Source: Collinsella sp. AF08-23 (lineage in GTDB: Bacteria; Actinomycetota; Coriobacteriia; Coriobacteriales; Coriobacteriaceae). Taken from it: a stretch of 64,000 bases of DNA. Below, piece after piece: positions 24,469 to 36,150 of the stretch. The notes beneath the pieces were generated by a model, which was given only the letters and a program-made list of their open reading frames with translations, was not told the DNA's origin and searched no databases. A program made the translations under genes and the position numbers. Within the stretch, counting starts at the first letter, position 1. Every line of letters starts with the position of its first letter. The stretch lies in contig NZ_QUHV01000004.1 of the NCBI RefSeq assembly GCF_003479805.1, forward strand, positions 71,442-135,441. Direction: 5' to 3'.

Positions 24469-25185
24469 GTGAGCGACATCGAACCGTTCTTCAATTCGGC
24501 TGAGGAATGCGCCGCGTACGAGATGTTTTGCGCCGAGCAGGAGCGCGGTCTTGAGAAGTTCGAGCTGGCCGACCCCGCCTTGGTGTGCCGTTGGCGCATG
24601 AACCGCCGACAGGTTCCGCTCATCAACCGCCACATTCGAGCGTTGTCGCAGCGCGTGGTCAACGGTGCGCCCCTCACCACGAACATGCTTTCATGGGCCA
24701 AACAACATGTCGAATGGTCGCTTGCGGCAGGGGAGTATGAGGATCCGAACGGCGTGCTCATGCTGGTGATCGATGTGAACGGCGATGCCCTTATGAGCGT
24801 TGGGCCGTATGAGCCGCTGGCGGATACGTCGCGTGCCGCGCTTGTGTCCCGTGCCTCCATCGCGCGTGCGGAGGCGGCGGGCACCGGGGTGGCGCCCGAA
24901 CTTCTTGGCGTGCTTACCGCCGATGGCCGTGTGTTGCTCGCCGCTACGCCCGGCGAGGCTCTTTGCGGTGCCGCAACGCTGGTAGAGCAGCTTGCCGCTG
25001 TTCGCGGTCATGCGGTTGAACGCTCGCTGGTGGACGGCGTGACGGCCGAGCAGGTTGCGGGCGCTGCGGGTGAGGGCGATGCCGTGTTCCTCATCTCCGA
25101 CGAGCACGGCGTGGTGGTCGAGCGCGGAGCGACCAGCGGTGACGCGGCGCAGCTCTCGGCTGACGTCCGCAAGCTCTTTGCCTGA
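24469..25185 (+). CDS. Hypothetical protein, unrecognised
   Basis: 238-residue soluble protein with GTG start at 24469 and a strong AGGAGG nine bases upstream. The N-terminal ~100 residues are helical and charged (FFNSAEECAAYEMFCAEQER). The rest is alanine- and valine-rich with alternating strands (GVLMLVIDVNGDALMSVG, LLGVLTADGRVLLAATPG), suggesting a compact alpha/beta fold. No signal peptide or membrane helix. I do not recognise a family. It stands alone between purH and the two-component system. Confidence 0.7.
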   Translation: MSDIEPFFNSAEECAAYEMFCAEQERGLEKFELADPALVCRWRMNRRQVPLINRHIRALSQRVVNGAPLTTNMLSWAKQHVEWSLAAGEYEDPNGVLMLVIDVNGDALMSVGPYEPLADTSRAALVSRASIARAEAAGTGVAPELLGVLTADGRVLLAATPGEALCGAATLVEQLAAVRGHAVERSLVDGVTAEQVAGAAGEGDAVFLISDEHGVVVERGATSGDAAQLSADVRKLFA

Positions 25186-25246
25186 TGTGCTACGCGCAAC
25201 CGGGCCCTTACCCGCGCCGCCGGTCTCCCTCAGCCGCATTCCTGCC

Positions 25247-25316
25247 GCGAAAGTTAACTCTCGCAGCCCGTTTTGCCGCGATTCGTGTGTATCGTTCCGC
25301 GAAAGTTAACTCTCGC
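25247..25316 (+). promoter_or_regulatory. Paired 18-bp operator-like repeats before the response-regulator gene
   Basis: GCGAAAGTTAACTCTCGC occurs identically at 25247-25264 and 25299-25316, 52 bp apart (about five helical turns). Each copy is itself near-palindromic around GTTAAC. They lie 200-270 bp upstream of the response regulator in a 331-bp gap with no other gene; they may be sites for that regulator. Confidence 0.6.
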
Positions 25317-25516
25317 GGAAGAAGTTGCCCCTCATGCGGAGGCAATCGCCCACCCGCGCGCCTGTGCCGGCTCCTTACATTGATGAAAGCTCTTTGCTTG
25401 CCGTTCTCGTTGCGAGGCTAGGCGGGGCATAATGAAAGCACGACAAAACGTCAATCGGCTGCACGCGCGCGGCGAACACGCCCTCGCGCACGAGGCGGTG
25501 GAAGGGAAGTGGTGGC

Positions 25517-26191
25517 ATGGCGCGCATATTCGTGGTCGAGGATGACGCCCCCATTCGCAACGAGGTCATCGAAGTGCTCGAGCGTCAGGGCTACGAGGCT
25601 TCGTACTGCCTTACCTTCGATCACGTGGTCGAGGATATCCTGGCCGCCCGCCCCGACCTTGTGCTGCTCGACCTCACGTTGCCGGGCACGGACGGGCAAC
25701 TTGTCTGCCGCGAGCTGCGCCAGCAGTCTGACATCCCCGTCATCGTGCTCACGTCGCGCGTGACCGAGGTCGACGAGGTCATGAGCATGACCATGGGCGC
25801 GGACGACTTCATACCCAAGCCCTACAGTGCGCGCGTGCTCGTTGCGCGTGTGCAGGCGCTGCTGCGTCGCGTCAAGGGCGCATCGGATTCCAGCCGCGCG
25901 CTCGAGCACAATGGCGTGGCCCTCGATCTGTCGCGCTCCACGGCAACCGCAACGCAGACCGGCCGCTCCATCGAGCTCACCAAAAACGAGATGCGCATCC
26001 TCTCGTTGCTTATCGCTCATGCGGGAACGATCGTGAGCCGAGAGGCGATCATGCGCGACCTATGGGACTCCGATGCCTTTGTGGACGACAACACGCTTAC
26101 CGTGAACATCAACCGTTTGCGCACGACGCTGGAAAAAATCGGGATCACGGGGTATCTCACCACGCATCGCGGTCGCGGCTACTCGGTGTAG
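25517..26191 (+). CDS. OmpR-family response regulator
   Basis: 224-residue two-domain regulator. The receiver has the acidic pocket EDDAP, the phospho-acceptor Asp in LVLLDLTLPGTDG (near residue 52), the LTSR threonine and the FIPKPY lysine. The C-terminal winged helix ends NRLRTTLEKIGITGYLTTHRGRGYSV, typical of OmpR/PhoB. ATG at 25517 follows GGAAGTGGTGGC. Its histidine kinase starts nine bases after its stop. The kinase resembles BceS, so an antimicrobial-peptide or envelope signal is likely; this is inferred. Confidence 0.93.
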   Translation: MARIFVVEDDAPIRNEVIEVLERQGYEASYCLTFDHVVEDILAARPDLVLLDLTLPGTDGQLVCRELRQQSDIPVIVLTSRVTEVDEVMSMTMGADDFIPKPYSARVLVARVQALLRRVKGASDSSRALEHNGVALDLSRSTATATQTGRSIELTKNEMRILSLLIAHAGTIVSREAIMRDLWDSDAFVDDNTLTVNINRLRTTLEKIGITGYLTTHRGRGYSV

Positions 26192-26200
26192 GGGTGCGCC

Positions 26201-27265
26201 ATGAAGCTATCCGAGTTCCTTGCTTCGTCATGGCCTCACATGGCGCCTGCCTGCATCGCGGCGGCGCTTTGCGCGTTCATTTCCGCGGTGGGCGGCGCGG
26301 GGTTTGCAGTGAGTGCGCTGATGGCCTTGCTGATCGTGGGGTCGGCACTGGTGGCGCTCGTTGTCGATTACCGCCGAAAGCGCTCATTTTACGCCGACTT
26401 GGCTGCATGCATCGATGATGTCGAGCATCCCCTGTGGATCACCGAGATGATGGATAGACCCGAGTTTTTGGAAGGGCGCCTGGCGTACGAGGCACTTTGC
26501 CGCGTTTCCAAAGCGGCCAATGATGACGTGGCGGAGTATCGTCGTCAGACTCAGGATTATCGCGAGTACGTCGAAACGTGGGTACATGAGGCTAAGTCGC
26601 CCTTGGCCGCCTCCCACTTGATGTTGGAAAACCTTATGGAGGCGGCGCCCGCCGACGAGACGGGAGAGAAGCTCCTTGTTAAGACCGAGGCGCTCGGCGA
26701 GGAGCTCGATCGCGTTGAGGGCTACATCGAACAGGCTCTGTTCTTTGCGCGCTCCGAGTCTCTTGATCGCGATTACCTCATTCGCGCCTATGACCTCCAG
26801 AAGCTCGTGGGCGACGCAGTTCGCGCGAACGCGCGCGTGCTCATCGGCGCCCACGTGTCGCCGTTTCGTAGAGGGCTTGACCACACGGTGTTTACCGACG
26901 AGAAGTGGATGACGTTCATCCTGGGCCAGCTTATCCAGAACAGCGCGAAGTACGCCCAGGGTGATGGCGCCGAAATCGTGTTTACCAGCAGGTTGGTCGA
27001 CGAGGGGCGCGCGACGGAGCGCGTGGAGCTTGAGGTCCGTGACAACGGCTGCGGGGTTGAGCAAGCGGAGCTGCCGCGCGTCTTTGATCGTGGGTTCACG
27101 GGCGACAACGGACGTACAGGCAAGCGTGCCACGGGCATCGGCTTGTACTTGGTCAAGCGCCTATGCGGCAAAATGGGCCTTTCCGTGCGGGCGGACGCGC
27201 GCCCGGGGGAGTTTTTCGCCGTGACCATCGGGTTTCCCACCAATAAGATGCATTACTTCGAATAG
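26201..27265 (+). CDS. Sensor histidine kinase, BceS-like intramembrane type
   Basis: 354-residue kinase with two N-terminal membrane helices (about 13-35 and 38-58) and almost no extracytoplasmic loop, the intramembrane-sensing layout. The H-box is ETWVHEAKSPLAASHL, close to the BceS pattern WVHxxKTP. The N-box is LIQNSAKYA, G1 DNGCGV, G2 TGKRATGIGLYLVKRL. Bce-type kinases normally sense through a BceAB-type ABC transporter, and none is adjacent. ATG at 26201 follows the regulator stop by nine bases. Confidence 0.9.
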   Translation: MKLSEFLASSWPHMAPACIAAALCAFISAVGGAGFAVSALMALLIVGSALVALVVDYRRKRSFYADLAACIDDVEHPLWITEMMDRPEFLEGRLAYEALCRVSKAANDDVAEYRRQTQDYREYVETWVHEAKSPLAASHLMLENLMEAAPADETGEKLLVKTEALGEELDRVEGYIEQALFFARSESLDRDYLIRAYDLQKLVGDAVRANARVLIGAHVSPFRRGLDHTVFTDEKWMTFILGQLIQNSAKYAQGDGAEIVFTSRLVDEGRATERVELEVRDNGCGVEQAELPRVFDRGFTGDNGRTGKRATGIGLYLVKRLCGKMGLSVRADARPGEFFAVTIGFPTNKMHYFE

Positions 27266-27360
27266 GCGTGCGCGGAGCCTGAATCCATGTGGTCCCGATG
27301 ACGATCTGGGGATTTCGCAAAAGGTATCAGGATGTATCAATCACGTTGTGTAGTTCGTAA

Positions 27361-30485
<3,125 letters not shown>

Positions 30486-30486
<1 letters not shown>

Positions 30487-31328
30487 TGGCGCAATCCAAG
30501 ATCGTCTTCCTCGATGTGGACGGCACAATCACCGACTACGAGAACAACGTGCCGCAGTCTGCGAAGGACGCCATCAAGGCGGCCCGCGCCAACGGGCACC
30601 GCGTGTACATGTGCACCGGCCGCAGCAAGGCCGAGAACCCGCCCGAGATCTGGGAGATCGGCTTCGACGGCATGATCGGCGGCAACGGCTGCTATGTGGA
30701 GTCCGAGGGTGAGGTGGTGATGCATCAGCTCATTACGGCGGAGCAGTGCCGCCACATTGTGGACTGGCTGCATGCGCGCGGGCTCGAGTTCTACCTCGAA
30801 TCCAACAACGGCCTGTTCGCGAGCGAACGTTTTCGCGAGGAGGCCGGCCCGGTCATGAGGCTCTACGCCAAGGGCAAGGGCGCCAGCGACGAGGATGCCG
30901 AGACTTCGGCCCATGCGTTCATGGACGCGCTCATCTACGGTGGCGAGCTGTACCGCGACGACCTCAACAAGGTGAGCTTTATCCTGTCGAGCTACCAGGA
31001 TCATTTGGACTCCGTCGAGGAGTTCCCCGATCTGGTGGCGCGCACCTGGGGCGGCAAGGGCGAACATGCCCTGTTTGGCGACCTGGGCGTGAAGGGGCTC
31101 GACAAGGCGCACGCCATCCGTGTGCTCGTGGAACACTTGGGCGCGAACATGGCAGACACCATCGCCGTGGGCGACGCCAAGGTCGACATCCCCATGTTCG
31201 CGTGCTGCGGCGCGAGCGTGTGCATGGGCAGTGGCGGCGACGAGGCCAAGGCCGCTGCCGATTGGGTCACCACGGATGTGGACGACGACGGCATGTGGAA
31301 CGCCTTTGTGCACTTGGGACTAATCTAA
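30486..31328 (+). CDS. Cof-type HAD phosphatase
   Basis: 280-residue sugar-phosphate or nucleotide-phosphate hydrolase of the Cof subfamily. Motif I is FLDVDGTI (nucleophile and acid Asp), motif II CTGRS, motif III Lys in the VKGLDKAHAI segment, motif IV GDAKVDIPMF. A C2-type cap domain lies between. It overlaps the upstream GH1 gene by one base, so it probably removes phosphate from the glucosidase product to relieve sugar-phosphate stress; that role is inferred from context. A strong terminator follows. Confidence 0.88.
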
Positions 31329-31372
31329 GAAAGCTCCAAAGTAGACCACGCGAATCTATATACATTGCATTG

Positions 31373-31408
31373 CGGAACGGCTCCGAAGTACGGGGCCGTT
31401 CCGTTTTT
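31373..31408 (+). terminator. Rho-independent terminator of the GH1-GH1-HAD unit
   Basis: CGGAACGGCTCCG pairs with CGGGGCCGTTCCG over a five-base loop, followed by TTTTT. Strong canonical form. Confidence 0.9.
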
Positions 31409-31417
31409 ACGTAAGGC

Positions 31418-31459
31418 TGTACGACAGGAAACATGCATTTCATCAGGGGTGTACGACAG
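31418..31459 (+). repeat. Direct repeat TGTACGACAG
   Basis: TGTACGACAG occurs at 31418-31427 and 31450-31459 (32 bp, three helical turns), upstream of the ABC permease genes and downstream of the previous terminator. It is a candidate regulator site. Confidence 0.45.
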
Positions 31460-31543
31460 ACAGAACAGGCATAACGGGTTAAGACTTGAAGTGTCTTCGA
31501 CGGTGTGATGGCTCCATAAGGGGAAGCCGCACGTGGCAAGCGG

Positions 31544-32422
31544 ATGGATGCTAGGATGTCTCGATCTTTTTTTACGCTGTTGCGCCTATGCACAGGGCGG
31601 AAGCTGGTTTGGGCGTTTCTCGCCTGTTTCGCGCTGTTGTTCTATGAGCTCGTTCAGCTGATGCTGACTGCGTACGGAAATGCAGGTCAAGTTGAGATCA
31701 TGGGCATCGATTTGCCACCTCTCGTTCTGGCGGCGGAGGCCTTTGGGCGCTCCGCCGCCCCGTGGCTCATCGTGCCGTTCGTCGTGTGCGCCTATGCCGA
31801 AGAGCACTTGGCAAACGGCTACGTTGTGATGATTCAATCGAACGGTGAAGACGCCAAGGTTCTGGCGCTGAAATTCATATTAGTGGCAACTGCCCTCTCG
31901 TTATGCACCGCTGTTGCGATGAGCGTATGTATCCTGTTGGTATGCGCGTTGCTCTGTCGCGGTACGCTTGATGCCGCGTACATGACGAGTCTTGCGAGTG
32001 CAGGGGTCCGAGTTCTAACAGATTCCATGGCGATCAATTATGCCGGTGCGATCTTGGTCGGCATGCTTCGGGTGGTAGCGATCGGCGCCGCATCCATGGG
32101 CTTTGCCTTGATTGCCCGCTGGAAGCACGCCGGGGTGCTCGCTATTCCCATGATATGGCTCACGCTGTCTTATACCCCCGCAATGACGGTTATCGCTGGA
32201 GTATTGGGAACTCTAGGTATGCCGCCGGAGAGGCTGGCGAAACCCGTATATAGCCTGATGGCGTATACGGAGACAAGCGCCGCGCTGCATGTGTTTCTTT
32301 GCTCCGAAATTTCCTTCTGCCTTGTCGTGCTTGCGGCATCGGTGTTGGTTGCGGTCAAGGCACCGCGTTCTCTCCGAGTGAAAGCCGCAGGTGTGACCCA
32401 AAAAAACGATTTGATGAGATGA
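31544..32422 (+). CDS. ABC-2-type transporter permease-like membrane protein
   Basis: 292-residue protein with six to seven membrane helices (first near 22-42) and no strong motif; the layout and neighbours indicate the first of two permeases for an ABC exporter. It starts at ATG 31544; a second ATG at 31556 (MSRSFFTLLRL) is also possible since neither has a clear ribosome site. The second permease begins ten bases after its stop, and an ABC ATPase gene, now truncated, follows. Substrate unknown; such sets are often peptide or antimicrobial exporters. Confidence 0.7.
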   Translation: MDARMSRSFFTLLRLCTGRKLVWAFLACFALLFYELVQLMLTAYGNAGQVEIMGIDLPPLVLAAEAFGRSAAPWLIVPFVVCAYAEEHLANGYVVMIQSNGEDAKVLALKFILVATALSLCTAVAMSVCILLVCALLCRGTLDAAYMTSLASAGVRVLTDSMAINYAGAILVGMLRVVAIGAASMGFALIARWKHAGVLAIPMIWLTLSYTPAMTVIAGVLGTLGMPPERLAKPVYSLMAYTETSAALHVFLCSEISFCLVVLAASVLVAVKAPRSLRVKAAGVTQKNDLMR

Positions 32423-32431
32423 GGAGGGGTC

Positions 32432-33424
32432 ATGCGCAGTGTCCATAGTGCGTCTTCAGCGTTCCGACGGCTTGTCAGTTTCGAGCTGCGGAGGTTCGTG
32501 ACACCGTTCCGTATGGTATTGGCGATGGTTTCCCTCGTTGCGATGGTTGTGCTTGCGCGGGGCAACTTGCTGCAGCAGATGGCGATCGCGGCGCCTCAAC
32601 TCGCCGACGATGGCATGAGCGTTTCGCCGACTGCTTTTGATATGGCATATCTGGCCCTCAACAACCAGTTGATAACGGGGATTATCCTTCCGATTGTGTG
32701 CGGCATTCTGTGCTCCGATCTTGTAGCGCGAGATTATTCGGGTGGGATGCGCACTCTGATTGCGTGCGAGACGCGGGGCGCTTCGACGTATGTAGCGGCA
32801 AAACTTGTTACCGCGGCAGTTGTGTGTCAGGGCGTCGTACTACTCTTCATTGCCGCATGCATCCTGGTGTCATGCCTCTTGCTCGATCTCCCCATTGCGA
32901 TTGAACCTTCTGCATGGCTGGCATCGAGTGGGCCGCAGGACAGTATTTGGGCTCAATACGGGCCAATTCCCATGGGCTGGAATTACGCCGCACTCATTGT
33001 TGCGCTTGTCTTGGGTTTTGGGGCGCTTGAAACTGTATTGTCGTGGACTGCCATGGCGGTATGCTCTTTTTTGAAATCTCCAAGCGCGGCTCCGTTGGTT
33101 GTTGCTCTGTTTTATGTGATTGCCTCGCAGTTCGAGTCACTGGTCACAAGTTTGGGGATGTTGCTGGGGATTACCTCTTGGATCAAAACGATAGGCTGGA
33201 TTGTCGATCGCCTGTGTCTGGTGAACTACCGATTGGGGGCTTCATTTTTTCAGGAGTTTGCCGGTGGCGCATATCAGGGGTATATCGCGGTCGCTTCGGA
33301 TGTTGCAGCGGGCACGTATCCGATTAACAACTGGGCGAGTTTGCTGTCGATGCTTGCGGTTCTATCGGCCATTTCGATGGTGCTGCTTCTTGTCCACGAA
33401 AGAAGGCTTCACGGGCGAGCGTGA
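32432..33424 (+). CDS. ABC-2-type transporter permease
   Basis: 330-residue permease with six membrane helices. ITGIILPIVCGILCSDLVARDYSGGMRTLI is the characteristic ABC-2 first-loop region (D-x-x-x-G). ATG 32432 follows GAGGAGGGG, a strong site. It is co-transcribed with the upstream permease and the following ATPase. Because that ATPase lacks Walker B, the exporter is probably inactive unless it borrows another ATPase. Confidence 0.78.
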   Translation: MRSVHSASSAFRRLVSFELRRFVTPFRMVLAMVSLVAMVVLARGNLLQQMAIAAPQLADDGMSVSPTAFDMAYLALNNQLITGIILPIVCGILCSDLVARDYSGGMRTLIACETRGASTYVAAKLVTAAVVCQGVVLLFIAACILVSCLLLDLPIAIEPSAWLASSGPQDSIWAQYGPIPMGWNYAALIVALVLGFGALETVLSWTAMAVCSFLKSPSAAPLVVALFYVIASQFESLVTSLGMLLGITSWIKTIGWIVDRLCLVNYRLGASFFQEFAGGAYQGYIAVASDVAAGTYPINNWASLLSMLAVLSAISMVLLLVHERRLHGRA

Positions 33425-33499
33425 CGCCTCGCATACGCGGAATTGTAGATAGATGGTTTTGAACGTATTGGGGCGATAGAGGGATGAGGTGGTAGAGAG

Positions 33500-34033
33500 A
33501 TGGGGGCCTCCACGTCTGTCATCGGTGGTGGACCGGCGATTTCCCTGAGAAACGTGAGCGTTTCGTACAGGGATCGAATTGTTTTCTCCAATGCTTCTCT
33601 TGAGGCGAAAAGGGGAGACGTTATCGGGTTTATGGGACCCAACGGCGCGGGAAAAAGCACGATGCTGCGCGTGCTGGCAGGTCTTGTTGTTCCCCGCCAG
33701 GGAAGCGGGCAGGTGCTCGGTCATGCGCTGGGAGAACATCGTCATGTTCCTTTTGGCATCATGCTGGAAACCCCTCCGTTCATTGAAGAGAAGACGGGGA
33801 GGGAGAACCTTGTTCTCCTTGCGAAGCTCAGGGGCGTCGCAAGCGGAGATATTCAAAAGTACTGCGATGCATGCATGAGGACGGTTGGTCTGGATCCCAA
33901 GCTCAATGTCCCAGTCAAGTCCTATTCGCAGGGAATGAGAAAGCGCCTCGCTTTGGCTCAGTCATTGCTTTTTGCGCGTTTGACTGCTCGCCCGGCATGT
34001 TGCCCCTTTTGTTTTCGCTTCTGTTTGGGCTGA
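33500..34033 (+). pseudogene. ABC transporter ATP-binding protein, truncated before Walker B
   Basis: The first ~170 residues are a normal ABC ATPase: Walker A GPNGAGKST near residue 45, Q-loop-region MLETPPF, and the signature YSQGMRKRLALAQSLLFA. It then breaks off into an unrelated tail (RLTARPACCPFC...) and stops at 34033; Walker B, the D-loop and the H-loop are absent. The break lies around 33975-33990, where the sequence becomes that of the membrane-LuxR gene in another frame. This is best explained by a deletion that joined two genes. It would not hydrolyse ATP. Confidence 0.85.
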
Positions 34034-35967
34034 ACATGATCGGGGCGGTCTTCTCTGTGTGGGGAGATGAGCCGCGCGCGCTTCGAGTGCTTGCCTGCGT
34101 TGAATTGGTGCCTGTGCTTACGCTCGTTGCTTCTGTGGGGGAGCAAATGGCCGGTCTTCTGGTTGACGGAACCTCTGCGTACGGCATGCCAGAAGTTGTT
34201 TTGCTTGCAGCATTGGATGGATGTTCCGTCCTCGCTTTGTTCTTGCGTGCTTTCGTCACGCGGGGTCGATATGTGGAAGAATCGCGCGAGGAGAAGTGTG
34301 TTTTGGTTTCCCCTGAATCGCTTGCGGAACAATTGGGTCCTTTCAACCTGTCTGAACGCGAGCTGTTCGTGTTGATGGAAAGCCTCCGAGGTAGATCTTT
34401 GGCCTCCATAGCCAAGGAACTCGGCGTATCACGATCAACGGCGGGAACGTACCGTTTGCGAGCGTATGCAAAGGCAGGCGTCGAGTCGCTTGATGAGGCG
34501 CGCGCCAAGTTCACCACGCCCAAGTCGGTACAGACGGCCGAGGTGATGGGGAGGGGTCCTTGCCCAGTGCGTCGGAGCGTCGCTGCTTTGGGTTTGGTGG
34601 CATGGTTCGCGCTGGCTGGGTCACTCTTACTACCGTGGAGCGGGTCACGTGCGTGGTTGTGCGACGAGGTGTGGTCGACATTGCCGTCGCTTCTGCTTAT
34701 GCTGGCATCTTGCTATCTCATTTTCAGCAATCAAGTAGATTCGAGAAAGATGCGACGCGGTATGCTTCGGTATGCCGCGGTGTGTTCCGCACTGATTGTT
34801 CCTGTGTCATGTGCGCTGTCTGGCCGTATAGCTACCACTGGGATTCTCCCAGTTCTTTTCAGCTCGTTGGCGTTGTCCGCGCTCGTGGTGGGTTTTGAAA
34901 GCGTGGTTAATCTTGCGCGACGTGCTCATTGCGGGATTGTGGAATGCGCCGCGGTGGCTGCCATGGTTCTTTCCGTTTCATCTGCAACGGCTGTGTGGTA
35001 TACGGTTGCGATCGCAACGTCCGCGGCAATTCTGTGCACGTTGTTAGCGTGGGTTGTGCGCACTGAGAAGCGAGGCGACGAGACCTCGATGCCTGAGGAT
35101 GTGCGTACGGGTGACTCGAAGACAATGACTCAGACCGTCGGTTTCTTTCCGCGCAGAGAGCAGGCGTTTTGCATCATTGCGGGCTTTTCAATGGTGGGGT
35201 GGGGTTTCTACCAGATTAACGAAGTCGCTGTTTTAAACGTCGATGCCATAGCAAGCTTGCCACCGATCTTCTTTGCGTGTTCGACCCTCCTGTACACGAG
35301 TGCGCTCTTCTTCATCTGGAATCGCTATGTGAGGAATCGAGAAGTGCTCCTGGCGAGTTTTATTGCGATCATCTGGTTTGCTTCGGCCATGGTGATTATC
35401 GGACTGCAGTATTTGGGCTGTCATAACGATGCCTCTCCGATGGGGCACATGATGATCGGTTTTCCGTGCATGGTGCTCGCTGGCATGTCCGTTGACGCAC
35501 TCCTGTCCTTCCAGGAACAACATAGCTGCAAATCGTTTAGATTTGCCTATCCGGTGGTGCTTCTCGTTGGGCTGGCGATATGGTGTGGAGGTATCGTTGT
35601 TGCGGACGCGGCGAAAGCCTTTGCATCGCAGGAAATATCTACGGTATGCATTGTCGCCGGGGGAGCTATGGGGTTCGTGGGCCTTGTGGACACAGGGCGT
35701 ACGCTGCATAAACGGACAGCATTGAGCTCTACAAGTTCTGAGGCAGTTATTGATGTCCTGATAGGGGCAGGGCTCACGCCGTCTGAGGCGCGGGTAGCGC
35801 TGCTGGTGTGTAGCGGCCTCGCTGCCCGAGAGGCGGCAGGAGTGCTATGCGTCGAGTGTAGTACGGTGCGATCGCATTTGAGGAGTGTGTACGCGAAATT
35901 AGCGGTGCATACGAGGGCGGAGCTCGAGGTCGCGGTTGCTGCGCTTGTGCGCGAGCACATTCGATAG
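33997..35967 (+). CDS. Membrane LuxR-type regulator with two HTH domains, 5' end lost
   Basis: Up to 656 residues from ATG 33997, with no ribosome site, consistent with loss of its original start. Order: a few membrane helices (1-85), a LuxR/GerE helix-turn-helix (LSERELFVLMESLRGRSLAS...GVSRSTAGTYRLR), nine to ten membrane helices (about 190-570), then a second LuxR HTH at the C-terminus (LTPSEARVALLVCSGLAARE...CSTVRSHLRSVYAKLAV). Coriobacteriia have many regulators with a multi-helix sensor and one C-terminal HTH; this reads as two such units in a row. Whether it is expressed is unclear. Confidence 0.72.
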   Translation: MLPLLFSLLFGLNMIGAVFSVWGDEPRALRVLACVELVPVLTLVASVGEQMAGLLVDGTSAYGMPEVVLLAALDGCSVLALFLRAFVTRGRYVEESREEKCVLVSPESLAEQLGPFNLSERELFVLMESLRGRSLASIAKELGVSRSTAGTYRLRAYAKAGVESLDEARAKFTTPKSVQTAEVMGRGPCPVRRSVAALGLVAWFALAGSLLLPWSGSRAWLCDEVWSTLPSLLLMLASCYLIFSNQVDSRKMRRGMLRYAAVCSALIVPVSCALSGRIATTGILPVLFSSLALSALVVGFESVVNLARRAHCGIVECAAVAAMVLSVSSATAVWYTVAIATSAAILCTLLAWVVRTEKRGDETSMPEDVRTGDSKTMTQTVGFFPRREQAFCIIAGFSMVGWGFYQINEVAVLNVDAIASLPPIFFACSTLLYTSALFFIWNRYVRNREVLLASFIAIIWFASAMVIIGLQYLGCHNDASPMGHMMIGFPCMVLAGMSVDALLSFQEQHSCKSFRFAYPVVLLVGLAIWCGGIVVADAAKAFASQEISTVCIVAGGAMGFVGLVDTGRTLHKRTALSSTSSEAVIDVLIGAGLTPSEARVALLVCSGLAAREAAGVLCVECSTVRSHLRSVYAKLAVHTRAELEVAVAALVREHIR

Positions 35968-36045
35968 TGGTTTTCTATAGTGGGCCTCGGCGCATTCGCA
36001 AAACTTATATGGAAACATGCGATGGGTCGTCCTTGCGGTCTTGGC

Positions 36046-36108
36046 GCAAAGCAAATCAAAGCTGCAAAACAAATCAAGGAAATCAAGCGCGCAAAACAAA
36101 TCAAGGAA
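36046..36108 (+). repeat. Direct repeats of GCAAAACAAATCAAGGAA
   Basis: Two identical 18-bp copies (36064-36081, 36091-36108; 27-bp step) and one diverged copy (36046-36060) lie just upstream of the ATPase gene. TATAGT at 36112-36117 could be a -10. This is a purine-rich, low-GC patch in otherwise GC-rich DNA. Confidence 0.6.
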
Positions 36109-36150
36109 TGGGTATAGTGTAGGCGAATGAGCATTGTGATCGGAGGCATC

